Assembly (NCBI GenBank): GCA_041169145.1
Contig: JBEEJO010000014.1
Span: forward strand, 1-14,983
Length of the DNA stretch: 14,983 bases
Origin: DATJQA01 sp041169145
GTDB lineage: Bacteria; Patescibacteriota; Minisyncoccia; UBA6257; 2-01-FULL-56-20
Direction: 5' to 3'
Below, piece by piece: positions 6,430 to 12,704 of the stretch. The notes below the pieces were generated by a model. That model did no database searches, was not told where the DNA came from, and saw only the letters and a program-made list of their open reading frames with translations. The number at the start of each line of letters is the position of its first letter. Within the stretch, counting starts at the first letter, position 1. A program made the translations under genes and the position numbers.

Positions 6430-6459
6430 GTTATAGAATGGCTCGTCGAGCGGTGTCAA
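6430..6459 (-). promoter_or_regulatory. sigma70-type promoter of the gene at 5811
   Basis: On the minus strand TTGACA (6459-6454) is followed after 18 nt by TATAAC (6435-6430). This is one of the best consensus matches in the window and predicts a leader of about 49 nt. Confidence 0.75.
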
Positions 6460-6527
6460 CGTCCTAACCCATTGCCGCGTTTCACGCCAAACACGTAGGG
6501 AGCTCCGACACTTCATTCGGAACGCCT

Positions 6528-6565
6528 GAAAATCTAAACCCCGCTTATGGCGGGGTAAGATTTTC
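6528..6565. terminator. strong, probably bidirectional terminator
   Basis: GAAAATCT..ACCCCGC (6528-6544) pairs with GCGGGGT.AGATTTTC (6550-6565): a 7-bp GC core with A/T arms on both sides, so either strand ends in a T-run. It isolates the tmRNA region from the gene at 5811. The stretch 6375-6732 holds no convincing gene, only the promoter and leader of 5811, this terminator and the tmRNA terminator. Confidence 0.75.
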
Positions 6566-6688
6566 TAGTGCAAGATCGTGGAGGATGTTAGGACTGGGAT
6601 TGAAAACGGCGAAATATTTTTATCAAAGCATACGCAGCAACAGAGAAGATGACTATATCCAAGCCAAACGCTAGTGGACCTGTAACGC

Positions 6689-6720
6689 AAAAATCCACCC
6701 GGGTAATGGGTGAAATTTTA
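6689..6720 (-). terminator. tmRNA terminator
   Basis: On the minus strand TTTCACCC pairs with GGGTGGA (one G-T) and the stem is followed by a TTTTT tract (6693-6689). The hairpin starts 13 nt after the tmRNA CCA end. Confidence 0.7.
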
Positions 6721-6732
6721 CTAACAGTGTTC

Positions 6733-7046
6733 TGGTGGAGATGGGCGGAATTGAACCGCCGTGTAAAGGAATCACGGAACACCATCTACGAGCGTGTTTC
6801 AGTGAGCAACTGAACCTGCGTTGGCTCTTGGTTTTGTTCCGGCGCAGAGCCGTCTGCCGGAACGAAGTTCCCTAATATATCACCGGTACTACCCTAAGGA
6901 ACCCAGGCTAGCCGATGCCAGTTACGCGTAAGCGAAAGCTGGAGCCGCAACTCGAGAGTTGGCAGTTATAGGTTTTTGCCAGATTTACGAGATGGCGCTC
7001 GGCTCGCAAGCATTCCGATCCGCCTCTATCGAAGCCGATCATCCCC
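6733..7046 (-). ncRNA. ssrA: tmRNA (transfer-messenger RNA)
   Basis: 314 nt. It frees stalled ribosomes together with SmpB (13633-14070) and adds a degradation tag. The 5' end GGGGATG (7046-7040) pairs over 7 bp, one G-U, with CATCTCC before the encoded ACCA 3' end (6736-6733). The T arm reads GGCGG-TTCAATT-CCGCC and ends 7 nt before that tail, and a D-like loop GATCGGCTTCGATAGAGG follows the 5' end. A short reading frame lies in the middle (6922-6963). At 314 nt it is somewhat shorter than E. coli tmRNA. The 5' leader between the promoter and the mature end contains a CCTT-GAAA-AAGG hairpin and would be removed by RNase P. Confidence 0.93.
6922..6963 (-). other. tmRNA tag-peptide reading frame
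   Basis: The most likely resume codon is GCC at 6963-6961, giving ANSRVAAPAFAYA then TAA (6924-6922). It begins Ala-Asn like the E. coli tag and ends in a hydrophobic, Ala-rich stretch. The final residues are Ala-Tyr-Ala instead of the usual Leu-Ala-Ala. The resume point is inferred. The same frame remains open a few codons upstream, which would lengthen the N-terminus but not change the end. Confidence 0.65.
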
Positions 7047-7070
7047 GTATTCCTTTTTCAAGGTGCTGTT

Positions 7071-7099
7071 ATTATACCCAAATTTCCATAAAAAATCAA
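7071..7099 (-). promoter_or_regulatory. tmRNA promoter
   Basis: On the minus strand TTGATT (7099-7094) is followed after 17 nt by a perfect TATAAT (7076-7071). Transcription should start near 7064, about 18 nt before the mature 5' end. Confidence 0.75.
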
Positions 7100-7120
7100 G
7101 CTGCGAAAGGTGATATTGTG

Positions 7121-7150
7121 TTGCCAACACCATCGGTCATGGGGTAGGGT
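7121..7150 (+). promoter_or_regulatory. putative promoter of the phosphoribosyltransferase gene
   Basis: TTGCCA (7121-7126), an 18-nt spacer, then a weak TAGGGT (7145-7150). It is back-to-back with the tmRNA promoter, the -35 boxes being about 21 nt apart. Confidence 0.4.
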
Positions 7151-7160
7151 AAAAGCAGCA

Positions 7161-7182
7161 TCGGCGATGAAGACGTCGCCGA
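7161..7182 (+). promoter_or_regulatory. leader hairpin of the phosphoribosyltransferase gene
   Basis: TCGGCGA (7161-7167) pairs perfectly with TCGCCGA (7176-7182) around an 8-nt loop, a few nucleotides after the expected transcription start. The Shine-Dalgarno GGGGGAA follows about 18 nt later and stays free. Confidence 0.45.
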
Positions 7183-7210
7183 ACTCAAGGACCTCATACG
7201 GGGGGAACGA

Positions 7211-7858
7211 ATGAATTCGGAAGAAGTACGAGCGATCTTCAGGGACATCGGCGCGGCCATCGAAGGGACACACGTCGTGTATGAGACCGAAGAGCACGGT
7301 TCGGCATATATTGATATGAAGAAGATCTACGCCCGGCCACGCAAGGTCCGGGTTCTCTGCGGGGGCCTCGCGCGGCTCTATGCCGACGAGTGGCCGGACA
7401 TAGTGGTCGGCCCGGGAGCGAGCGGGGCCATCCTCGCGATGTTCACCGCGCTGCATCTCTCAAGGATGGTGCGCAATGAGGTCGCCGTCGTTTACTCGGA
7501 AATGTCGGGAGACGAATTCGTGTTGTCGGACGAGTATGATAAACTCGTTCACAACAGACGCGTACTTGTCGTAGCGGATGTGCTTACGACCGGTGCAACG
7601 GCAAAGAGAACGGCGAACGTGGTGGAACGGTGTGGCGGGACGGTTATGGGTGTCGCGGCGCTCTGGAACCGTGGCGGCGTCAACGAGAGTCGTATCGGCC
7701 TACCAATGGTGCGATCGCTCGTCAACATCCGGCTGGATAGCTGGAATGAAGCATCGTGTCCGCTTTGCGAGCAGGGCATTCCTATGAACCCGGATGTCGG
7801 CCTCGGTGTGGCGTTCATTGCTCGGACGCGGGAAAAATTCAGACACAAACGGAAGTAG
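7211..7858 (+). CDS. orotate-type phosphoribosyltransferase
   Basis: 215 residues, with Shine-Dalgarno GGGGGAA 4 nt before the ATG. The PRPP-binding signature VVADVLTTGAT (residues 120-130) is clear. The GSAYIDMKKIYARP segment (30-43), GPGASGAIL (67-75) and YDKLVHNRRVLVV (109-121) match the layout of PyrE-like enzymes, which join orotate to PRPP in pyrimidine synthesis. A conserved CPLCEQGIPMNPDVG tail holds a Cys pair. No other pyrimidine gene is nearby, so a salvage or regulatory role for another base cannot be excluded; the gene symbol is left open. It forms a single-gene unit with its own leader hairpin and terminator. Cytoplasmic, no signal peptide. Confidence 0.82.
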   Translation: MNSEEVRAIFRDIGAAIEGTHVVYETEEHGSAYIDMKKIYARPRKVRVLCGGLARLYADEWPDIVVGPGASGAILAMFTALHLSRMVRNEVAVVYSEMSGDEFVLSDEYDKLVHNRRVLVVADVLTTGATAKRTANVVERCGGTVMGVAALWNRGGVNESRIGLPMVRSLVNIRLDSWNEASCPLCEQGIPMNPDVGLGVAFIARTREKFRHKRK

Positions 7859-7865
7859 GCGCATC

Positions 7866-7904
7866 GGCGCCGGAGGTCCATCAGCCTTCGGCGCCTCGCT
7901 GTTT
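7866..7904 (+). terminator. terminator of the phosphoribosyltransferase gene
   Basis: GGCGCCGGAGG (7866-7876) pairs with CCTTCGGCGCC (7885-7895), 11 bp with one G-T pair, followed by TCGCTGTTTG. It lies 8 nt after the stop codon. Confidence 0.75.
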
Positions 7905-7943
7905 GTCCTACATAGCATCAGCACAGGAACGAAACATGGTCGC

Positions 7944-7991
7944 AAAAAGGCACGGCCCCGTACGAACCTCGGTGAGGATACGTGCGGGGCC
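7944..7991 (-). terminator. terminator of the GH17-like gene
   Basis: GGCCCCGTACG (7954-7964) pairs over 11 bp (one G-T) with CGTGCGGGGCC (7981-7991). The minus strand continues TGCCTTTTTGCG. The loop holds a nested CCTC-ggt-GAGG stem. Confidence 0.85.
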
Positions 7992-8016
7992 GGATGTTCA
8001 TGCCGGAGCGAAAGAG

Positions 8017-9324
8017 CTAGCGGTTGACCGACGCGTCCGCAACGGAATTCGCGTAGAGGCTCGCTGGCAACGACTGCGCTCCAAGCAGGATCGGAGGGTT
8101 GTAGGTGCTGGGGATGAGGAACGCGGCTATCTGGGTCGCCTGCTGGTCGTTGCCACCCGTCACGATGTTCGCCGACCAGGAGCCACTACAGGAGATGGTG
8201 GTGAGCGGCGACTCAGCAAAGGGCTTCACCCACCAATTGCCGCTGACGCGGATGTACACCACGATGCGATAGTCGGCGGGAGCCACGTGCCACACCTGTC
8301 CCCTGAGCGGGTTACTGCTTCCGATGGGCGGGACCGAGGTGAGCTGGATCTCGGGGGTCCCGGGTCCTCCGGGCGCGGCTCCGCAGGTCCAGTTGTCCGG
8401 CATGGTGGCGCCGTTAAAGACATCGATCATGCCGGGCTTCATCGCCAGGTTTTCGTCCCAGATACCCCAGCCGTCGTCTGCACCCTTCCACGACTCATCG
8501 TGATCTTCGAAGTAGAACGTCTTTCGCTGTCCGGCCTGCGCCCACGACTCGAAGTTGACGAAGAAGAACCTCGCGTTCTCCAAAGACGGTACGGCCTGGC
8601 CGACAGCACTGCCACGGCTTTTCCACCCCGTTTCGGAAACGATGACCTCCTTGGGCGCGTACTTCGCCTGAAGTAGCGCATCCGCGGCATGGAGCGACGC
8701 GACCGCTCGCGAGACATCCACGCCTTCCCAGAACGGGTAGTAGTTGGCGAAAACGAAGTCGCACGCGGCGACCACGGCGGGATTGTTCTCCAGAGTGAGA
8801 TACGTATCTGCAGTCGTCACCCGAACGCTCCGAACGGCATTCCGGAACTGGTTGAGGTACGCGATGAGCTGGGCGGGTGTCACATCGTTGCGGAGCAGCG
8901 CTTCACTCCCGATGATCACGGCATCCGGCTGCTCGGTTTGCGCGACGGTGATACAGCTTTGGATTTCCCGGTCATTCGCCGCAAGGTCTTTGCCGATCCA
9001 GACCCCCACGTAGACGCCGAGCCCGAAGCTCTTGGCGATGTGCGGGATTTTCTCCAGTCCCGCCGTGCATCCGAACGTGCGGATGTTCTTCGTGTACGGC
9101 ACCAGGGATTCGATCTGCTTGGTGAGCTGGGTATCGTCGACCACGGTCCCAGTGTTGGGATTCTGAGCGTTGACGTAGGGACTGTAATCGATCCCGAACA
9201 CCCGATACTTCACCGTCGTCGGTGTGGGCGTTGGTGTCGGTGTGGAAGGACCTCCTCCGCCCCCGCCGCACGAAATTGAAGCAAGCAGCACCGCGCCAAA
9301 GGCAAAAACGTCACATATACGCAC
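8017..9324 (-). CDS. glycoside hydrolase family 17-like lipoprotein (beta-1,3-glucanase type)
   Basis: 435 residues starting at GTG 9324, with AGGAGG 5 nt before it; the frame upstream has no ribosome site. Residues 1-18 are a signal peptide ending LLASISC; Cys19 is a probable lipid anchor although the lipobox is imperfect. A Gly6 run and a TPTPTPTPT linker (20-37) lead to a TIM-barrel-like GH17 domain (about 40-325). The nucleophile is expected at Glu231 (VSETGW) and the acid/base at Glu141 (IIGSEALL, where most family members have GNE). FANYYPFWEG (192-201) is also typical. The last 100 residues (WHVAPADYRIVVYIRVSGNWW...) resemble an accessory module found behind several bacterial glucanases. 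The likely substrate is a beta-1,3-glucan outside the cell. This is an unusual gene for a minimal-genome bacterium. Confidence 0.8.
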   Translation of the reverse strand: MRICDVFAFGAVLLASISCGGGGGGPSTPTPTPTPTTVKYRVFGIDYSPYVNAQNPNTGTVVDDTQLTKQIESLVPYTKNIRTFGCTAGLEKIPHIAKSFGLGVYVGVWIGKDLAANDREIQSCITVAQTEQPDAVIIGSEALLRNDVTPAQLIAYLNQFRNAVRSVRVTTADTYLTLENNPAVVAACDFVFANYYPFWEGVDVSRAVASLHAADALLQAKYAPKEVIVSETGWKSRGSAVGQAVPSLENARFFFVNFESWAQAGQRKTFYFEDHDESWKGADDGWGIWDENLAMKPGMIDVFNGATMPDNWTCGAAPGGPGTPEIQLTSVPPIGSSNPLRGQVWHVAPADYRIVVYIRVSGNWWVKPFAESPLTTISCSGSWSANIVTGGNDQQATQIAAFLIPSTYNPPILLGAQSLPASLYANSVADASVNR

Positions 9325-9346
9325 GTATTCCTCCTTGTTGTGACAC

Positions 9347-9362
9347 GGACCTACGATGGTCC
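9347..9362 (-). promoter_or_regulatory. leader hairpin of the GH17-like gene
   Basis: GGACC (9347-9351) and GGTCC (9358-9362) form a 5-bp stem with a 6-nt loop, 7 nt after the expected transcription start. Confidence 0.4.
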
Positions 9363-9375
9363 GATAACTGCCTCC

Positions 9376-9404
9376 TCTATACCCCAATTCATCAGGTCTG
9401 TCTA
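9376..9404 (-). promoter_or_regulatory. promoter of the GH17-like gene
   Basis: On the minus strand TAGACA (9404-9399) is followed after 17 nt by TATAGA (9381-9376). The expected start is near 9369, giving a leader of about 45 nt. Confidence 0.6.
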
Positions 9405-9528
9405 GAAAACAGCAATGAGGTTTCGGCGCCCGCGTCGCGTCAAATATCTATCCGTTCCCGGAATGGAAACCGGCGCAGACGGAGGGAAAAGTGCATCTCT
9501 ATGTAATGGAACGCTTGGCATCGTGAAA

Positions 9529-9537
9529 TGATATGAT
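9529..9537 (+). promoter_or_regulatory. extended -10 promoter, probably leaderless start of the receiver gene
   Basis: TGATATGAT (9529-9537) fits TGnTATnAT and ends 7 nt before ATG 9545. The alternative ATG 9533 lies inside the box. No -35 box and no Shine-Dalgarno are seen. Confidence 0.55.
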
Positions 9538-9544
9538 GAATATC

Positions 9545-10126
9545 ATGCCAGACGAAAAGAAAAAGATCCTTATCGTTGACGACGACCAGTTCCTGCGGGA
9601 TATGTTCGTCGCCACGTTTACGGAAGCGGGGTTCGATGTGACCTCTGCTGCGGATGGACAGGAGGCGTGGGATAAGTTGGGAGTCGGATACAAGCCGGAC
9701 ATTGTTATGACCGGCATTCTCATGCCGCGGATGAGCGGATTCGAGCTCTTACGCAACATGCAAGCCGACCCGAAGCTCGCGCCGATACCCGTCGCCATTT
9801 TCTCGCATCGCGGACGCGAGGAGGATAAGAAAACGGCGAAAGACCTGAATGCCGACGACTTCATTATCCAAGGGAGCGTCCCGCTCGTGGAGGTCGTCCG
9901 GCGCATCCGTGCGCTCACGGGAGATGTTCATACCTACCGCGTGTATCTGAAGCGTTTTCACGACGACGCCGAAACTTTTCTGCAAACGCTCGCCGCACAA
10001 GGCAAGGTTGACCTTGCCGATCTGAAAGACGACACGTGTTTCCTTGAGCTCACGCCGCTCAAAGAGAACGGGCAGTTTTCGGTGAAAGTCACTACCCGAC
10101 CAAAGACCATACTCGGCTCGGATTGA
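9545..10126 (+). CDS. atypical response-regulator receiver protein (pseudo-receiver)
   Basis: 193 residues from ATG 9545 (197 from ATG 9533, less likely because that codon lies in the -10 box). A CheY-like fold spans about 5-121. The acidic pocket (VDDDQF, Asp12-14) is present, but the phospho-acceptor Asp is replaced by Gly57 (PDIVMTGILMPRMSG) and the conserved Lys near the end of the domain by Gln109 (DDFIIQG where DYL.KP is usual). The switch residue Ser87 (IFSHRG) is kept. The protein therefore probably cannot be phosphorylated in the usual way and may act as a fixed protein-protein module. Residues about 125-193 form an unassigned C-terminal domain, not a recognisable DNA-binding domain. 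No histidine kinase is nearby. Similar receivers occur in Patescibacteria as far as I recall. Confidence 0.8.
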   Translation: MPDEKKKILIVDDDQFLRDMFVATFTEAGFDVTSAADGQEAWDKLGVGYKPDIVMTGILMPRMSGFELLRNMQADPKLAPIPVAIFSHRGREEDKKTAKDLNADDFIIQGSVPLVEVVRRIRALTGDVHTYRVYLKRFHDDAETFLQTLAAQGKVDLADLKDDTCFLELTPLKENGQFSVKVTTRPKTILGSD

Positions 10127-10132
10127 TGAGTA

Positions 10133-10168
10133 CGAACCAAAAACGCCCCGAAGGGCGTTTTTAGTTCG
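10133..10168. terminator. bidirectional terminator between convergent genes
   Basis: AAAAACGCCC (10139-10148) and GGGCGTTTTT (10153-10162) pair perfectly around a CGAA loop, extended by GAAC/GTTC (10134-10137, 10164-10167). The structure serves the receiver gene on + and the DinB-like gene on -. Confidence 0.92.
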
Positions 10169-10170
10169 TC

Positions 10171-10659
10171 TTACTCGCCGCTATCCGCAGACGGGCCGTA
10201 GATACTCGGTACCTTGCCGCCCATGGGGCGGAGGTAGGTTGAGAGCTGTCCGCGGTGATGGATCTCGTCCAAGATGAGCGAAAAGACCATCGGTCCGCGT
10301 GGAGCCTTCCATTCCTCCTTGCCGCCCATGAGCATCTTGGCTTCCGCCATCCACTCGGCATCGGACATTTTTCCCGCCGCATCTTTCGCGGCGCCGAGCG
10401 CCTGCGTCAATATCGCGGCAAGCTCTGCGGGCTCTTTTCCTTCCGGTTTCTTGAGCGTCGCCCAATCAAATGCGCCCTTGGTCAAGAACTCGATGAACGT
10501 TGTGGCTTCCGCGGCCATGGTTGCCGCAAGCTCCATCGCGGTTTTCGATTTCGGGTCCGGACGATAGTCGCGGCGTTCGGCCGGAATGGCATTGATAACT
10601 CTTTCGAATCTGGGGATCTCGTCCGTGATCGTCTGAATGAATAATTCTTTGTCGGTCAT
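10171..10659 (-). CDS. DinB / YfiT-like four-helix protein
   Basis: 162 residues. The C-terminal signature DEIHHRGQLSTYLRPMGGKVPSIYG marks the DinB superfamily, metal-binding four-helix bundles that in some members act as thiol-dependent transferases; the role is mostly unknown. The family usually has three His ligands. The two in IHHRGQ are present, but the first, usually in an ELAxHIA-like helix, appears as Thr in ELAATMAAE, so metal binding may be altered. ATG 10659 has no Shine-Dalgarno. TATTTT lies 8 nt upstream and could give a leaderless mRNA. The stop is 3 nt from the shared terminator. Confidence 0.78.
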   Translation of the reverse strand: MTDKELFIQTITDEIPRFERVINAIPAERRDYRPDPKSKTAMELAATMAAEATTFIEFLTKGAFDWATLKKPEGKEPAELAAILTQALGAAKDAAGKMSDAEWMAEAKMLMGGKEEWKAPRGPMVFSLILDEIHHRGQLSTYLRPMGGKVPSIYGPSADSGE

Positions 10660-10679
10660 GAGAGTGTAAAATAATTAAT

Positions 10680-10838
10680 AAATAAAAACGACGTAGGACA
10701 ATTGTACCGTACTGGGGATGGAGAGCAAATCTTATTCCCGTCGGTCTATCGCCATATCATATGGACGGTGATGTCTTATATACGTCCTACGCACTCGCCG
10801 GCTGGCGAGATGGCGAATCACCCTTTTCTTTCCAGTAA
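10680..10838 (-). ncRNA. possible small structured RNA in the gap 10660-10859
   Basis: CGTAGGAC (10692-10699) and GTCCTACG (10784-10791) are perfect complements, extendable by a wobble pair on each side. They enclose about 84 nt including a palindrome CCATAT-C-ATATGG (10752-10764). CTCGCC-ggct-GGCGAG (10794-10809) stands next to it. On the minus strand the closing helix is followed by TCGTTTTTATTT, like a terminator. A TATAAG box at 10850-10845 could be the -10, but no -35 is seen. The element may be an RNA gene or just the 3' end of the membrane operon. No open frame in the gap looks coding. Confidence 0.3.
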
Positions 10839-10859
10839 ACTCCGCTTATACCGTCCCCG

Positions 10860-11261
10860 TTATTGCGCGATTTGAGATACGTTCTCCGGAGCCGCGGAAA
10901 TCGAGGATTGGTTGTCGCCCAGCTTCTTCCAGGCAAACACGTAAAGAATAATAAGGACAATAGCGACAAGCGCGGTCTTCGCCGGGTCGGGGATCTCGCC
11001 GTACTTTGCGCCGAGCGTGTGCAGAATGAGAACGTCGGCGCTGAAAAGGAAGCCCAAACTTACCGGGAAGACGCTTGAGACGACGACGCCGAGCAAGATA
11101 TATATGACGCCTGCGATCATGAGCGTGAACCAATATACGCTCGAGTGCGTAGGTCCCGCTTCGGTATAAAAATAGTTCGCGGTCGTATACGCGAGTGCAA
11201 CGGCAAAAAGGAAGATGATGCCGCCGAAGAACAGTTTCATGAATACGTTCTTACTGCTCAT
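10860..11261 (-). CDS. integral membrane protein, unknown (second gene of operon)
   Basis: 133 residues with about four membrane helices: FGGIIFLFAVALAYTTANYF, YWFTLMIAGVIYILLGVVV, a segment around VSLGFLFSADVLILHTLG, and TALVAIVLIILYVFAWK. A short polar C-terminal tail follows. No family is recognised. ATG 11261 overlaps the stop of the gene before it as ATGA, and no separate ribosome site is present, so translation is probably coupled. No clear terminator follows; the hairpins at 10692-10809 may serve as one. Confidence 0.65.
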   Translation of the reverse strand: MSSKNVFMKLFFGGIIFLFAVALAYTTANYFYTEAGPTHSSVYWFTLMIAGVIYILLGVVVSSVFPVSLGFLFSADVLILHTLGAKYGEIPDPAKTALVAIVLIILYVFAWKKLGDNQSSISAAPENVSQIAQ

Positions 11262-11788
11262 GAAGTTAGCTTGTCTTTGAGCTTGAAAAAAGCGATGCCG
11301 ACTGCAGCGGCGAGTCCGAATGCTGTGGCGAAGATACGCGAGAATTCTCCGAGCTCCCATAGCCACGAGTAAGCATACAGTACCGTGAACGCCCCGCCGA
11401 TAATATTCCCATACATAAGCATACGCCGGTCACGCATCATCATGCCCCACAACATCATCCAGAACCCGAAAATGAGCGCAAAGATAACGCCGGGCAATGA
11501 CGTGTGCAGCGACTGGACCGCATATCTGGCGAATGTCGGCAATAAGGCGGCGATAGAAATAGCGATTACACCGCGGCGTACAAGTGCAAGTTGTTCAATA
11601 GAAGATTTGCCTTGGCCAATATTACGTGCTCTTCCCAAAAAGACGATCCAAACAAGAATAATAAGAATAAAAGCCCATAGCCACGGGAGGGTAAGGAATG
11701 CTCCCGACCATGACCAGGCGGCTATGCCCACAAGCCCGAGAGCGAGGATGAGGAACGGCCAGACAAGAACAAAAGCCAAAAGTTCCAT
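11258..11788 (-). CDS. integral membrane protein, unknown (first gene of operon)
   Basis: 176 residues with about six hydrophobic helices, rich in Trp. The first spans residues 1-25. The loop ARNIGQGKSSIEQLALVRRG (about 54-73) is probably cytoplasmic. The end is basic (FFKLKDKLTS). It has no recognisable family motif and no Shine-Dalgarno. An extended -10 ends 8 nt before the ATG, so the mRNA is probably leaderless. It is divergent from the gene at 11847, with only 58 bp between the start codons. Confidence 0.68.
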   Translation of the reverse strand: MELLAFVLVWPFLILALGLVGIAAWSWSGAFLTLPWLWAFILIILVWIVFLGRARNIGQGKSSIEQLALVRRGVIAISIAALLPTFARYAVQSLHTSLPGVIFALIFGFWMMLWGMMMRDRRMLMYGNIIGGAFTVLYAYSWLWELGEFSRIFATAFGLAAAVGIAFFKLKDKLTS

Positions 11789-11796
11789 TACGGATA

Positions 11797-11805
11797 GTTA
11801 TACCA
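11797..11805 (-). promoter_or_regulatory. extended -10 promoter of the membrane operon
   Basis: TGGTATAAC on the minus strand (11805-11797) fits TGnTATAAT with one mismatch. The ATG starts after 8 nt. TTGTGC lies 17 nt upstream of the TATAAC as a partial -35. Confidence 0.5.
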
Positions 11806-11829
11806 CAATCTGTGGGAATGCACAAAATA

Positions 11830-11838
11830 TGGTAAACT
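11830..11838 (+). promoter_or_regulatory. extended -10 promoter of the gene at 11847
   Basis: TGGTAAACT (11830-11838) is a weaker match to TGnTATAAT. The ATG at 11847 starts after 8 nt, with no Shine-Dalgarno between. It is divergent from the promoter at 11797-11805. Confidence 0.4.
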
Positions 11839-11846
11839 GCCGGCGT

Positions 11847-12686
11847 ATGGATTCGGATGTCGAAATAACGAAGGGGATCCCATTCCACTGGGGCATCATA
11901 GTAACCGCCATACTCCTGGTTGGTGTTGTTGCATGGACGTTCGTTGAAAATCCCGATGCGTTGAATTTCGGCTTTGGCGGTGCTTCTCCTACGGATACAG
12001 CAAAAATACTGCCGGAGCAGCAAACCTCCTCGACATCGGATGCCGCGCCTGGAGCATCGCAACGGATTTCAGTAACATCCGCGCCAGCCGATGGGGACAA
12101 GAATGTTATTGCTCAGTCTGTCGTAACGATCGGCGAGAACAGGACCTTTCAGCTAGAAGATTATCCAGACGTAGAGTTTTCACTGAAGCGCGTGGCGCTC
12201 GCAACCGGCGGCGTCGCCATTCCCATGTGCGGCAGCGAAGCGACGTTCATGTCTGTGAAATTTGCCCCTCCCGCAAGCCCCCCGGGGAATTGTGTGAACG
12301 CCGTTGATTATAATGAAATCTCGCCGCCGGCACTCTTGTACGTCGGTTTTGAGCTCGCGAACAATTCCGCGGAATACGTCGGAGGGGATTTTGTGCTGGC
12401 TCTCTACAGTGTAACGATCAACGGAAAGCAAGTGATACGGAAGGCGCAACTCGATCCTCCGTGGGGAGGTTTCGGCGCTGACGCATTCTCTGCGCGCACA
12501 TTACCGATGGGTTTTATCATCCCCGCCGATCAGCAGGAGGTCAGGATTATCTTCGGGAACTATGCGGATAAATACGGAAAGCATTACAGCAATAACGACT
12601 TCACAAGAACCGAAGGAGGATTCGTTGTGAATTTCAAGAACAAGACGATCACCGAGCTGGATGCAAGCAGCGCAAAAAGTTTATAG
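11847..12686 (+). CDS. membrane-anchored extracellular protein, unknown function
   Basis: 279 residues. ATG 11847 is chosen because the frame upstream overlaps the divergent gene, and because the -10 box lies just before it. Residues about 10-32 form one membrane helix (HWGIIVTAILLVGVVAWTF). A low-complexity Ser/Thr/Ala/Pro linker follows (about 48-85), then a globular beta-rich domain to the end. Two Cys (in IPMCGSEATF and PPGNCVNAV) could pair. Segments such as LLYVGFELANNSAEYVGG and YGKHYSNNDFTRTEGGFVV resemble immunoglobulin-like domains of other surface proteins, but no family can be named. The protein is probably exposed on the cell surface. It converges on the smpB remnant, 18 bp away. 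Confidence 0.68.
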   Translation: MDSDVEITKGIPFHWGIIVTAILLVGVVAWTFVENPDALNFGFGGASPTDTAKILPEQQTSSTSDAAPGASQRISVTSAPADGDKNVIAQSVVTIGENRTFQLEDYPDVEFSLKRVALATGGVAIPMCGSEATFMSVKFAPPASPPGNCVNAVDYNEISPPALLYVGFELANNSAEYVGGDFVLALYSVTINGKQVIRKAQLDPPWGGFGADAFSARTLPMGFIIPADQQEVRIIFGNYADKYGKHYSNNDFTRTEGGFVVNFKNKTITELDASSAKSL

Positions 12687-12704
12687 GCCCCAGCGTCTAG
12701 AGAG

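Noticed and set aside
6588..6698. 36-residue hydrophobic frame (GTG 6698) after the tmRNA
   Set aside because: The C-terminal half looks like a membrane helix, but the start lies inside the tmRNA terminator, there is no ribosome site, and longer versions start inside tmRNA. Possibly a relic; not supported as a gene.
7756..8676. 306-codon + strand frame
   Set aside because: It crosses the ends of the phosphoribosyltransferase and GH17-like genes and both of their terminators; antisense shadow.
11385..12686. Longer start for the gene at 11847
   Set aside because: The extra 154 codons lie antisense inside the divergent membrane gene and have no ribosome site; the membrane anchor starts right after ATG 11847.
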